Shown here: positions 25,786 through 34,468 of the stretch, piece after piece | How the letters are laid out: each line of letters starts with the position of its first letter | Position numbering within the stretch: the stretch's first letter is position 1 | Assembly: GCF_022026395.1 (NCBI RefSeq) | Contig: NZ_CP041767.1 | Span: forward strand, 2,264,501 to 2,328,500 | DNA: 64,000 nt | Reading direction: 5' to 3' | From: Brevibacillus brevis | Lineage (GTDB): Bacteria; Bacillota; Bacilli; Brevibacillales; Brevibacillaceae | The notes under the pieces: model-generated | The model's input: the letters and a program-made list of their open reading frames with translations, nothing else | Told to the model about the DNA's origin: nothing | Database searches by the model: none | Made by a program: the position numbers and the translations under genes

Positions 25786-27195
25786 ATGGAGATGGAAAAG
25801 GAAAAGCGTCGCGTAGACTTAGTCACGGGTGGAGTGCTGATGGGGTTAGTCTTGTCATCGTTGGATCAGACGATTGTCTCAACAGCCATGCCGACAATTA
25901 CGAAAGAGCTGGGAGGTCTGTCTCTTTATAGCTGGGTGTTCGCCATTTATATGCTCACATCGACCACGAGCATGCCCATCTATGGGAAAATGGCAGACTT
26001 GTTTGGGCCGAGAAAAATGTATTTGATCGGGTTGTTTCTGTTTCTCTCAGGATCTCTTCTGTGCGGCATGGCGAATTCCATGACGGGTCTTATTGCAGCG
26101 AGAGGAATCCAAGGCTTGGGCGCCGGGGCATTAATGCCGGTTGCGTTCATTATTGTGGGTGAGCTGTATCCACCCGAAAAGAGGGGCAAATTTCAAGGGC
26201 TTTTCGGAGCTGTCTTTGCGATAACGAGTATACTCGGTCCCACCATTGGAGGAATTATCGTGGAGCATCTGTCATGGGGATGGATCTTCTTTATCAACCT
26301 TCCCATCGGTATCGCTTCCATTTTGATCATTGCCCTAGCCTTTCGAGATCAGCGGCAATATGATAAGAAGCCTGTCATCGACTGGTATGGGGCGACTAGC
26401 TTAAGTGCAGCCATCATTCTCATCTTGTTGTCCCTTGTCATGGAGAGCAGGGAATACAAGATCGGGTTAGGGGGTGCGGGCATCTTATTTCTCGGTCTGT
26501 TCATCTGGATTGAAACCAAAGCAAAGGAGCCCCTGCTTCCGTTGTCCCTATTCCGCATTCCGGCCATTGGATATGGCAACCTCGCAGGATTCTTTGTGAG
26601 TGCCGCTTTGTTTGGGGCAATCGCATACATCCCTTTGTTCGTCCAAGAGGTACGCGGTGCGAGTCCGTCAGAGGCTGGTTTCCTTTTAGTGCCACTCATG
26701 CTGTCCGCAGCGATTTCTTCGACGCTTGGGGGAAGATGGATGGCAAAAGCTTCATTTCGGGCGATTCTGATTCCCAGCTTGCTCATCATGGCGACAGGCT
26801 TTTTCCTTCTGAGCACGATGGATGTAGGGATAACCAACACACAGCTCGTCAGCTACCTGATTGTCACAGGTCTAGGCATGGGGACGATCTATCCGGCACT
26901 CGGTACAGCAGCACATAGCGCTGTAAAACCGCAAGATCGAGGTGTTGCCATGTCGACATCGCAATTATTTCGTTCCATCGGGGGGACGATTGGAGTTAGC
27001 GTGTTGGGGAGCATCGTAGAATGGCGGATGCGGGAAGGTCTGGTGTTTAGCGAAGCTTTGCACGACGTCTTTATCACTGGCTTGTTTCTGATTGGAATCA
27101 GTTTGATAGCCAGTATCCGACTTGGTAATACTCGCTTGCTCGACAAAGAACCCCGCCATTCGCATTCATCAAATAGCGGGGTTCCCAAACAATAG
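25786..27195 (+). CDS. MFS multidrug transporter, DHA2/EmrB-QacA type
   Basis: A 469-residue transporter with about 14 helices. Motif SSLDQTIVSTAMPTI near the start is the LDxTIVNVALP signature of drug:H+ antiporters. The loop motif A appears as GKMADLFGPRK, and antiporter motif C as AITSILGPTIGG. Substrate is unknown. ATG 25786 follows AAAGGGGAG; the upstream extension lacks a ribosome site and overlaps a presumed promoter region. No regulator gene is adjacent. Confidence 0.9.
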   Translation: MEMEKEKRRVDLVTGGVLMGLVLSSLDQTIVSTAMPTITKELGGLSLYSWVFAIYMLTSTTSMPIYGKMADLFGPRKMYLIGLFLFLSGSLLCGMANSMTGLIAARGIQGLGAGALMPVAFIIVGELYPPEKRGKFQGLFGAVFAITSILGPTIGGIIVEHLSWGWIFFINLPIGIASILIIALAFRDQRQYDKKPVIDWYGATSLSAAIILILLSLVMESREYKIGLGGAGILFLGLFIWIETKAKEPLLPLSLFRIPAIGYGNLAGFFVSAALFGAIAYIPLFVQEVRGASPSEAGFLLVPLMLSAAISSTLGGRWMAKASFRAILIPSLLIMATGFFLLSTMDVGITNTQLVSYLIVTGLGMGTIYPALGTAAHSAVKPQDRGVAMSTSQLFRSIGGTIGVSVLGSIVEWRMREGLVFSEALHDVFITGLFLIGISLIASIRLGNTRLLDKEPRHSHSSNSGVPKQ

Positions 27196-27197
27196 GA

Positions 27198-27452
27198 TTA
27201 CGGTTTTTTATTCATACCTTCCATTGCCATCCGAACCATCTCTCTGACCATACTGCCGCCCAAGCGTCCTCCGATTCGACCGGCATCGTGAGAGGTTAAC
27301 TGTCCATTGTAGCCGGGATGCAATGGAACATGAATTTCTTCTGCAACCTCGAATTTGGCCTGCGCGGGATCAGCAACGTCTGCAACCTGCGCTTTTAGGG
27401 CGTCCAGCCCTTTTCTCGCCTCGGGTACGAGAGGGCGTTTGCGTCTGCTCAT
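27198..27452 (-). CDS. Alpha/beta-type small acid-soluble spore protein, divergent
   Basis: An 84-residue protein of the SASP alpha/beta family, which coats DNA in dormant spores. RKGLDALKAQVA and GGRLGGSMVREMVRMAMEG match the two conserved helices, and KFEVAEEI fits the germination-protease cleavage region (E-[I/V/F]-A). The linker HVPLHPGYNGQLTSHDAGRI is longer and different from classical members. ATG at 27452 has GAGGTGA upstream. It lies tail-to-tail with the MFS gene. Confidence 0.82.
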   Translation of the reverse strand: MSRRKRPLVPEARKGLDALKAQVADVADPAQAKFEVAEEIHVPLHPGYNGQLTSHDAGRIGGRLGGSMVREMVRMAMEGMNKKP

Positions 27453-27483
27453 GGTAGATCACCTCACGCCCTAGTGTGCCCCA

Positions 27484-28599
27484 TTAAACGAGTGCTTTGC
27501 GCAGAGTAAAATCAGTCTCCTGATAGTAAGTATTAGCAACGAGCAGGTTCGGTCCTGCACATCCAGCGGCAGGGCAGAAGCAATTGATCTTCTGATTCAG
27601 CGTGTGTTCTTGCCATTTTTCAAACATCGACTGGAGCTGATGGGTTTGAATATTGCCCAATGGCTCTACATCCCCGAAATCGGTCACGATGACATCGCCG
27701 GTGAAAATGTTGATGTTTAGACGATTGCGACCATCTGGATCATTTCGAGTCGTCACATTTTTCGCAGAGCGCAGTCTGCTGATCAACTCCCTGTCTGCTG
27801 CTTCGGGGCTACAAGCGAAAAACGGAAGTGTCCCGAAAAGCATCCACAAATCTTCATTGCGCACATCGAGCATCCGGTGAATGGCTTGACGGAGCTCATC
27901 GAGTGAAAGGACATCCAGATCACGGGCAAAATCACTCGCGTACATCGGGTGTACCTCATGTCGTTTGCTGCCCATCTCCTGAATTTGACGATGGAGGGTA
28001 TCGAGCTTTGTCCATGTGCGATGATTCAGCATCGTTTCAGCTGAGACAAAAACACCTGCTTCCGAGAGTTTGCGGGCATTTTCCATCATCTCATGAAATT
28101 GTGCTTCCGCTCTTTTGATTGAAACCGGCTGCTGTGCTTTTGCGTAAACAATATCATGGAATTCTTCGGGAGTAGACCAATTCCACGAAATATGCATGAC
28201 ATCGATGTAAGGCAGGATCAATTCATAGCGAGAATAAGGCATAGACATGTTGGAGTTGATTTGCGTCCGCAGCCCGCGATCTGCTGCATATTGTAGAATA
28301 GGCGCGATCACAGTTTTCACGGTGCGCTCGCTGTACATCGGTTCTCCGCCTGTTATACTGATAGTAAGCAGATCTTTTGCTTCATCGAGACGACGGAGTA
28401 TGAGATCAACTGGGAGAGCGGGATCGTCTTTGTATCGCAATGTATCACCAACCGCGCAATGCTCACAGCGGAGATTGCACAGATTCGTTACAGTAAACTC
28501 GACGCTGGTAAGTTTATAGGCGGGGGGTGTCGCATTGAACAACGGCTCCCATGGATCGTGTAAAGGTGTTAATGGTGTATTTGGAACCATGCGGATCAA
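27484..28599 (-). CDS. yfkAB: Radical SAM protein YfkAB
   Basis: An enzyme of about 371 residues with the radical-SAM motif CNLRCEHC, a glycine-rich TGGEP, and a C-terminal CFCPAAGCAGPN motif that marks the CxCxxxxC YfkAB group. Its substrate is unknown. The TTG at 28599 is preferred because AAGGAGG lies eight bases before it; the upstream ATG at 28617 is part of that ribosome site. Divergent from the DUF1385 gene with a very short gap. Confidence 0.85.
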   Translation of the reverse strand: MIRMVPNTPLTPLHDPWEPLFNATPPAYKLTSVEFTVTNLCNLRCEHCAVGDTLRYKDDPALPVDLILRRLDEAKDLLTISITGGEPMYSERTVKTVIAPILQYAADRGLRTQINSNMSMPYSRYELILPYIDVMHISWNWSTPEEFHDIVYAKAQQPVSIKRAEAQFHEMMENARKLSEAGVFVSAETMLNHRTWTKLDTLHRQIQEMGSKRHEVHPMYASDFARDLDVLSLDELRQAIHRMLDVRNEDLWMLFGTLPFFACSPEAADRELISRLRSAKNVTTRNDPDGRNRLNINIFTGDVIVTDFGDVEPLGNIQTHQLQSMFEKWQEHTLNQKINCFCPAAGCAGPNLLVANTYYQETDFTLRKALV

Positions 28600-28676
28600 T
28601 TGTGAAACCTCCTTCATTCTGCGTACAACTCAACCTATTATAACGACATTAGGGCGGAAGGAGAATAGCTAACGAC

Positions 28677-29360
28677 ATGATTATGGGGATGTCTTTTGGA
28701 CGCGGTGTGCTTTTTCATGATCGAAATGTGCTGGCTTGCGCGGAAGTAAAAGACGGCGTGATTCACATGTGGGCGGAAAAAATCACATTGAAAACGATAG
28801 GGAAGCTCTGGTATCGAATCTTCTTCTCCTTTCCTTGGTACTATCAATTGTTTCACTTCCTTCTTGCTGGTTATGTACTGGCGGCGATCATAAAGCCTGA
28901 CTGGGTCATCATCGATCCAATGTGGGTAGCTGTATACATCGCAGGCTTTCACTTCGTTTTTCCGAAAATGATGAAAAAATTTCACGGTGCAGAACATAAA
29001 GTGTTTAGCTATGGAGGGAAGAAATCGTTAGCAGCACTGAAAGAGATTCAACGGGCAAATATCGTGAATGACGGTTGCTCGACGAATCTGGTCGTGTGGT
29101 TTTTTACGGGGTTCATTTTGTCTGTATTCTTCTTACCCTTGGAATGGAGCGTCGCATGCGGGGGAGCAGGACTGCTTGTTGGTATGCTTGGGGATCGCTA
29201 CGTGCGTAAATATTTCGGTTTTCTTTACAAGCTGTCGGCTTTCTTTCAAAAATACAGCACGACCAAAGAACCGGATCGGATTCATTTAGAGACAGCGATT
29301 CGCTCGTATATGCTATTTGAGCACATTCGCGAGGTGGATCGATTGCAGAATGCTTCGTAA
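28677..29360 (+). CDS. DUF1385 membrane protein (YqhQ-like)
   Basis: A 227-residue protein with the DUF1385 hallmark KFHGAEHKVFSYG. It has at least four hydrophobic helices (for example LFHFLLAGYVLAAIIKP and FFTGFILSVFFLPLEW). The HGAEHK motif looks like a metal or nucleotide site, but its function is unknown. ATG 28677 has GGAG upstream at a rather long spacing. A terminator follows. Confidence 0.82.
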   Translation: MIMGMSFGRGVLFHDRNVLACAEVKDGVIHMWAEKITLKTIGKLWYRIFFSFPWYYQLFHFLLAGYVLAAIIKPDWVIIDPMWVAVYIAGFHFVFPKMMKKFHGAEHKVFSYGGKKSLAALKEIQRANIVNDGCSTNLVVWFFTGFILSVFFLPLEWSVACGGAGLLVGMLGDRYVRKYFGFLYKLSAFFQKYSTTKEPDRIHLETAIRSYMLFEHIREVDRLQNAS

Positions 29361-29361
29361 G

Positions 29362-29402
29362 GAAAAAGCGGTGTTTCCACTATGGATACGCCGCTTTTTT
29401 TG
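29362..29402 (+). terminator. Intrinsic terminator
   Basis: AAAAGCGG and CCGCTTTT with GTG..ACG inner pairs, followed by a T-run. It marks the left edge of the AT-rich islet. Confidence 0.8.
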
Positions 29403-29605
29403 TTATATGTATCTTGTGGTTGTTGGTTTTCAACTACAAGAAGATGAGAGTTGCACTTCGTTAAGATGCAATTAATTATGGGGATAGAGAGTTCGATTAT
29501 ATTCAAACCACTAATCCAGTATGGTTCAAAAGTATTGTGTTCCTACGTTATCTGTGAAGTCAAAAAAGAACGTGTCGGAGTGTACAAATCACTACGGAAA
29601 TTTTG

Positions 29606-29622
29606 TATAATAATACTATTAT
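29606..29622 (+). promoter_or_regulatory. -10 box with overlapping small palindrome before the Roco gene
   Basis: TATAAT at 29606-29611 overlaps ATAATACTATTAT (29610-29622), a perfect 13-bp palindrome. No clear -35 was found. The position just before the ribosome site suits a repressor-controlled promoter, but this is an inference. Confidence 0.45.
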
Positions 29623-29645
29623 CGGAATTCGGAGGTAAATTATAA

Positions 29646-32441
29646 ATGCAAAACAAAAAAAGCAGTATTAATGATGACGAAGAAAGATTTGAAAATAATT
29701 TTGATATAGAAAATTTCGAAGATTATTATGAGGAATATGACGAATATGACGAAGATGACGAAGATGACGAGAATTACGAAGTAGATGACTTTGATATAGT
29801 TCAAAATATACATTCAATTTTGCCATATGAGCGTCATTATAGCACTTTAACCACTAGTCAAGTGATAGATTTAATAAATGAAGCAAAAGAAAAAAGGTGG
29901 AAAGTACTAGATCTTTCTGAATGTGGTCTAAGAGAGCTACCAACAGCGATTGGAATGCTTACAGATCTAGAAATTTTAGATTTGGGAAATCATGGAATGT
30001 TGGATGGGAAAATAAAATCTTCAATAAATATATTTACAACTTTACCACCTGAGTTTGGAAAATTAGTGAATCTCAAGATTCTAAGTCTATATGGTACCAA
30101 AATTAAGTTTCTACCAAAAGAATTTTCAAATCTTAATAATTTGGCTACGATAAACTTAAATGGTGCTGACTTCGAAGAATTTCCAGAAGAATTATGTCAA
30201 TTGAAGAACTTATGTAACATAGCTATAAATGATTCTTTTACTTACTTACCAGAGAGTATTAGTGATTTGAAGAACTTAGAAAGACTGTACATGCCAGGCG
30301 CTCAAATTACAACCCTTCCTGAGTCAATTGGAGAACTTACCCAACTAAAAGAACTATATTTGGCAAGAAGTAAATTATCATACATTCCATCATCGCTTGC
30401 AAAATTAAAAAACCTTATTAAATTTGAACTTGGAGACTCAATTATTACGAAAAATATCCCCCCTGAAATTTTTACTCAGACTCCTAGTCAAATTATTGAC
30501 TACATACTGCATTATCAAAAAGATGAAGCCAAAATAATTTTAAATGAGTCCAAAATGATCATAGTTGGACAAGGGGGAGTTGGTAAAACCTGTTTATTGA
30601 ATAGAATAATAAACGATAAATTTGTGGAAGGGGCTTCAACAGAAGGAATTGATATTGCTCAATGGTGTTTTGAGTCTGAAGGAAAAGAAATTCGACTCAA
30701 TACTTGGGATTTCGGTGGTCAAGAGATCTACCATTCCACACATCAATTTTTTCTAACAAAGAGATCACTTTATATTTTTGTCTGGGATGCTCGACAAGAA
30801 GAAGAATATGGTCGTATTGATTATTGGCTGAATACGATACAGTCTTTTGCAAACGACAGTCCAATTATCATAGTAATAAATAAATGCGATGAAACAAGAA
30901 AAAATATTAAAATGATTGACATTACTAATTTGTGTACAAGGTTTCCCCAAATAGTTGATTGTTTTTATGTGAGCTGTCTTGATAACACTAATATTGACAT
31001 TTTGAGGGAGCAAATTATTAACGAGGCTAAGAAACTGCCACTGATGGAAACTATGTGGTTTTCATCTTGGGTGAATGTTAGACTTGAATTGGAAGGATTA
31101 TCAAAATCTAAAAATATTATCGACTATCAGGCGTATATTGAAATTTGTTCGGAACATTCTATAGAAAGAGATGAAGCAGATAGCTTAATAAAATATCTTC
31201 ACGATTTAGGCGTGGTTCTACATTTTCATGAGGATAATATTCTTAAAAATATAATTATTCTTAGTCCAGATTGGGGTACCGATGCAGTATATAAAATATT
31301 AGACGCCCAGACGAATATTTTGAAAGATCGTAATGGACTATTGTATTACAAAGATCTCCCGAAGATATGGAACGACAGGAGTAAATATCCTGAGAATACT
31401 TATCCGTACATACTTAAACTTATGGAGAATTTTCAGTTATCGTTCGTTGTTGAAAATACAAACACATATTTGGTGGCAGAACTATTAGATAATACAGAAA
31501 AGAATACTGAGTTAATTTTTCAAAAAGAAACCACTTTGAATTTTAGGTACGATTATAATTTTCTGCCAGCAGGAATAATGACTCGTTTTATTGTAAAGGC
31601 ACATACATATTTAATTGATGTAAATGGTGTTAAAATGTGCTGGAGGAAAGGAGCATACCTTCAGTATAAAGATGCATATTGCTTAGTCGTGTTAAGAGAT
31701 GGAATTACAGAAAGGTATGTAGATATCAAGGTAAGCGGTAAAAATCAAAGGAATCGTCGAGAACTTTTAGCTATTGTGAGAAGCACTTTTGAGCAAATAC
31801 ATTTAAGCATACCAAAGATAACATTTACCGAAAAAGTTATGTGTAATTGTAGTACAAACTGCAACTACCTTCACGATTTTCAATATTTAATAAAACTAGA
31901 GTCAAACGGAATATTAGAAGAGAGATGTAAAGATTCCTTAAATTTAGTACAAATTATCATGTTACTTGACGGGATACATATTAAGCATGAAAGGAAGTTT
32001 GGAATGACAGAAATTAATATTAGTCCAATATTTAATAACTCACCTATAATAAATACAAGTTCCAGCGCTTCAAATATTAACAATATAACAATAGAAGTTA
32101 AAAATACGATAAATGAGTTACAAGGTTTCGTTAATGAATTAAAAGATGAATTAAAAGAAATTGACCCAAACTGCGCTCAAGAGTTAAATAAAATTGACTC
32201 AAGCATACAAAAGCTTGATCAGGCACAAACAAAAGAAGACATCGTTAAATCTGGAGCATTAAATAAAATAAAAAGATTTTTTGAGGAAATTAGCGATTCA
32301 GAATCTTCAACAGGAAAAATAATAAGTGGTGTCAAAAATGGTTACTCAATACTACAAGATATAGCAGAAAAATACAATTCCATAGCAGAGTGGTGTGGCA
32401 GTCCGGTCATTCCAAAGGTCTTTTTAAAAACTAAAAAATGA
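29646..32441 (+). CDS. Roco protein: acidic head, leucine-rich repeats, Roc GTPase, COR, helical tail
   Basis: A 931-residue cytoplasmic protein. Residues 9-52 are very acidic. Leucine-rich repeats cover about 85-285 (LTDLEILDLG, LVNLKILSLYGTKI, LTQLKELYLA). The Roc GTPase follows with P-loop VGQGGVGKTCLL (about 305-316), switch-II DFGGQE (about 354-359) and NKCD (about 411). The COR region spans about 445-760. The last 150 residues are helical, ending YNSIAEWCGSPVIPKVF. All nucleotide-binding motifs are intact, so the GTPase should work. Base composition is far more AT-rich than its neighbours, which suggests acquisition. Its role in bacteria is unknown. ATG 29646 has CGGAGGT upstream. Confidence 0.9.
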   Translation: MQNKKSSINDDEERFENNFDIENFEDYYEEYDEYDEDDEDDENYEVDDFDIVQNIHSILPYERHYSTLTTSQVIDLINEAKEKRWKVLDLSECGLRELPTAIGMLTDLEILDLGNHGMLDGKIKSSINIFTTLPPEFGKLVNLKILSLYGTKIKFLPKEFSNLNNLATINLNGADFEEFPEELCQLKNLCNIAINDSFTYLPESISDLKNLERLYMPGAQITTLPESIGELTQLKELYLARSKLSYIPSSLAKLKNLIKFELGDSIITKNIPPEIFTQTPSQIIDYILHYQKDEAKIILNESKMIIVGQGGVGKTCLLNRIINDKFVEGASTEGIDIAQWCFESEGKEIRLNTWDFGGQEIYHSTHQFFLTKRSLYIFVWDARQEEEYGRIDYWLNTIQSFANDSPIIIVINKCDETRKNIKMIDITNLCTRFPQIVDCFYVSCLDNTNIDILREQIINEAKKLPLMETMWFSSWVNVRLELEGLSKSKNIIDYQAYIEICSEHSIERDEADSLIKYLHDLGVVLHFHEDNILKNIIILSPDWGTDAVYKILDAQTNILKDRNGLLYYKDLPKIWNDRSKYPENTYPYILKLMENFQLSFVVENTNTYLVAELLDNTEKNTELIFQKETTLNFRYDYNFLPAGIMTRFIVKAHTYLIDVNGVKMCWRKGAYLQYKDAYCLVVLRDGITERYVDIKVSGKNQRNRRELLAIVRSTFEQIHLSIPKITFTEKVMCNCSTNCNYLHDFQYLIKLESNGILEERCKDSLNLVQIIMLLDGIHIKHERKFGMTEINISPIFNNSPIINTSSSASNINNITIEVKNTINELQGFVNELKDELKEIDPNCAQELNKIDSSIQKLDQAQTKEDIVKSGALNKIKRFFEEISDSESSTGKIISGVKNGYSILQDIAEKYNSIAEWCGSPVIPKVFLKTKK

Positions 32442-32574
32442 TTGTTACATTATCCATTGGGGTGTTTCCCACTAAAGTATATTAGACGATTTTTGAGAGT
32501 AATAGAGTTTGTCAACTATAGTTAAGTGTTTTATTAACTGGGATGGAGAACGAGATGAGGAGAGCTGAGTCGAG

Positions 32575-32775
32575 ATGAGAAACGAACAGGATGAAATTTT
32601 GGCAATGGGACCGATCTTGGATGTCGGGGCAAGAGCGTCCTCCTTTACAGCTGAGGCATGTCAACAGGGACGAGAAGCAATCGTAGTCGATCTGCTTTAT
32701 CAAATGATTTTTACGAAGGGGAAGGTAGAGATCGAGGAGGGCGCTAAGCATTATTCGGAGATTCGCAAATCTTAG
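32575..32775 (+). pseudogene. Truncated SAM-dependent methyltransferase remnant
   Basis: A 66-residue reading frame with GPILDVGARASSFTAEA, a motif-I-like start of a class I methyltransferase, followed by VVDLLYQ. It then breaks off into a short tail and meets a terminator. The full fold needs over 180 residues, so this is a remnant, perhaps cut when the adjacent Roco islet entered. The ribosome site (GAGGAGAGC) and ATG at 32575 are intact, so a small product may still be made. Confidence 0.55.
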
Positions 32776-32779
32776 AAAC

Positions 32780-32824
32780 AGGGAGGATAGAAGGTGCATA
32801 TGCGCCCTCGACCTCCCTTTTTTC
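32780..32824 (+). terminator. Intrinsic terminator
   Basis: AGGGAGG (about 32780-32786) pairs with CCTCCCT (about 32812-32818) and runs into six T. Confidence 0.8.
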
Positions 32825-32830
32825 ATTTTC

Positions 32831-33364
32831 CTACTCCCGTTCGAGCGGGCTTTCTTCCAGTTGGCGATACATCTTGCCTTTATCCACATATGATTGGCGA
32901 ATGCGCACGAATTCTTTTAAGTCTTCCTCGTTGAGTTCACGTTTTACTTTTGCTGGGTTGCCAACAACAAGCGAGCGAGGTGGCACCTTCATGCCTGGAG
33001 GAACGAGTGCACCCGCAGCAACCATCGCTTCTTCTCCGATTTCCGCACGATCCAGCACGATCGCGCCCATTCCAATCAATGCGCCGCGACGTACCACGCA
33101 GCTATGTAAAACAGCGTTATGTCCTACAGTCACCTCGTCTTCAAGGATCAACGGGTTGTTTGGGCTTTGATGCAGGGTGCTGTTGTCTTGGACACTGACG
33201 CGTTTTCCAATGACGGTCGGAGCGATGTCCCCGCGGATGACGGTGTTGTACCAAATAGAAGAATCCTCGCCAATTTCGACATCGCCAGAAACGACGGAGC
33301 CTTTTGCAAGAAAAACCGTAGGGTGAATCTTCGGTTGGATGTTTTCAAATGATAAGAGCAGCAT
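32831..33364 (-). CDS. Gamma-carbonic-anhydrase-like hexapeptide-repeat protein (YtoA type)
   Basis: A 177-residue left-handed beta-helix protein with repeated hexapeptides (VFLAKGSVVSGDVEIGEDSS; YNTVIRGDIAPTVIG). Metal-binding histidines fit NSTLHQSPNNP and TVGHNAVLHSCVV, as in CamH/YrdA-type proteins. It ends with a helix that packs on the trimer. Carbonic anhydrase activity is not guaranteed for this group. ATG 33364 has TAGGAGGT upstream. Confidence 0.88.
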   Translation of the reverse strand: MLLLSFENIQPKIHPTVFLAKGSVVSGDVEIGEDSSIWYNTVIRGDIAPTVIGKRVSVQDNSTLHQSPNNPLILEDEVTVGHNAVLHSCVVRRGALIGMGAIVLDRAEIGEEAMVAAGALVPPGMKVPPRSLVVGNPAKVKRELNEEDLKEFVRIRQSYVDKGKMYRQLEESPLERE

Positions 33365-33377
33365 AGTTACCTCCTAA

Positions 33378-33686
33378 TCAATGAGTAAGCGAGCAATCTG
33401 TTTGCATTGGGCGCGGATGGAAAATGGAGAAGCGGCCAGTTGCAGGATCGCAGTCGATGACCGTCCCGGAGAGCTTGTCAATCTCATGTGTTTGATAAAA
33501 GAAACGAATCCCACTTATTTCTTGGTCGAGATCATGTTTGTCCGCTTCCGTAATGGCGATGCTATATGTATAGCTGCCACAACCCGTCGTAGTCGGGACG
33601 AGTCTGATTCCGAGCTGTTCAGCATCCGATTCCTCCGCGATCATTTGTGCAAGACGTACTGCCGCAGTTGGAGTAATGGTTATCAT
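33378..33686 (-). CDS. HesB/IscA-like protein, reduced cysteine set
   Basis: A 102-residue protein with the HesB fold: MITITPTAAVRLAQMIAEE, then LGIRLVPTTTGCGSYTYSI and EIDKLSGTVIDCDPATGRF. Scaffold proteins of this family usually end with a CGCG pair; here that end is FSIFHPRP without it, so an Fe-S carrier role is uncertain. This fits the YneR-like subgroup of unknown function. ATG 33686 follows AAGGAGGT. It overlaps no other gene and precedes the gamma-CA-like gene by 14 bp, likely in one transcript. Confidence 0.75.
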   Translation of the reverse strand: MITITPTAAVRLAQMIAEESDAEQLGIRLVPTTTGCGSYTYSIAITEADKHDLDQEISGIRFFYQTHEIDKLSGTVIDCDPATGRFSIFHPRPMQTDCSLTH

Positions 33687-33746
33687 CGTCCTACCTCCTT
33701 GTACCATTTCTATTGTACTACAAATGACCCTTCCAAATCCTGCTTG

Positions 33747-33775
33747 TTGACCATGTAGGAGGCATGTGATAGAGT
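33747..33775 (+). promoter_or_regulatory. rnpB promoter
   Basis: TTGACC (33747-33752) and TAGAGT (33770-33775) with a 17-bp spacer, ending about 20 bases before the P1 stem of RNase P RNA. Confidence 0.7.
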
Positions 33776-33796
33776 AAATGTTACTGATTCTGATGT

Positions 33797-34203
33797 GCAG
33801 GAAATGTGGGTAGTCGCTGCCGCAATCGTTTCGATGATTGGCGGTAGAGGAAAGTCCAGGCTCGCCCAGGCTGAGATGCCTGGAGTGTTCGTACCTGGTG
33901 CAAGCCAGGGCAGTGAGGTGCTGAGCCTTGCTGACGGCGTGGAAAGGGCTCTCTCTGAGGCCCGAGTACGCTGAAAGTGCCACAGAAACGTAGCTTTTCT
34001 GGCGACAGAAAAGATGGAACGCGGTAAACCCTGCGAGCGAGAAACCCAAATTAGGTAGGGGAACCGTCCTGAAGGAATCAAACGGAAAGGACGGATGGTA
34101 TCTTCGGATGCCATAGATAGATGGCTACCGCTCTTGGTGCGAGGGATTGCCCCGCTTGAAGCACGGGAGAGACAGAACCTGGCTTATAGCATTTCCTGCT
34201 GGA
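33797..34203 (+). ncRNA. rnpB: RNase P RNA, type B
   Basis: The catalytic RNA of RNase P, which removes 5' leaders from tRNA precursors. Conserved blocks are GAGGAAAGTCCAGGCTCGCC near 33846, GAAAGTGCCACAGAAACG near 33972, GGAACGCGGTAAACCC near 34016, the GAGAAACCCAAATT segment near 34040, and ACAGAACCTGGCTTATAG near 34173. The ends pair as GCAGGAAATG (33797-33806) with CATTTCCTGC (34190-34199), forming P1. The layout follows Bacillus subtilis (type B). Ends are approximate. A strong terminator follows. Confidence 0.95.
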
Positions 34204-34213
34204 ATGAAACGTA

Positions 34214-34241
34214 AAACCACCTGATCTCAGGTGGTTTTTTT
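34214..34241 (+). terminator. Intrinsic terminator of rnpB
   Basis: AACCACCTGA and TCAGGTGGTT form a tight 10-bp stem with a two-base loop, followed by a T-run. Confidence 0.92.
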
Positions 34242-34468
34242 ACGTTCTGCGAAATATCGTGAACCCGCTACCTATCAATGTTTGAGGAACAGTGGAATGA
34301 TTTACCGTAAACAAGCTCTGAAACTTTTTCGGAAATCGTGTCGTCTAAAAAGAGCGTTCAGCCGAAGAAAACAGTTCTACTGTGGACTATTCCATCATTT
34401 CTTCAAATGGGAGTGTCTGCTGGAGAGAATGAACTGATATCACTGTTATATTGATGGAGGGGTTTATT

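Noticed and set aside
33710-34114. Minus-strand frame across the RNase P RNA
   Set aside because: The stretch is conserved RNA sequence; the frame is accidental.
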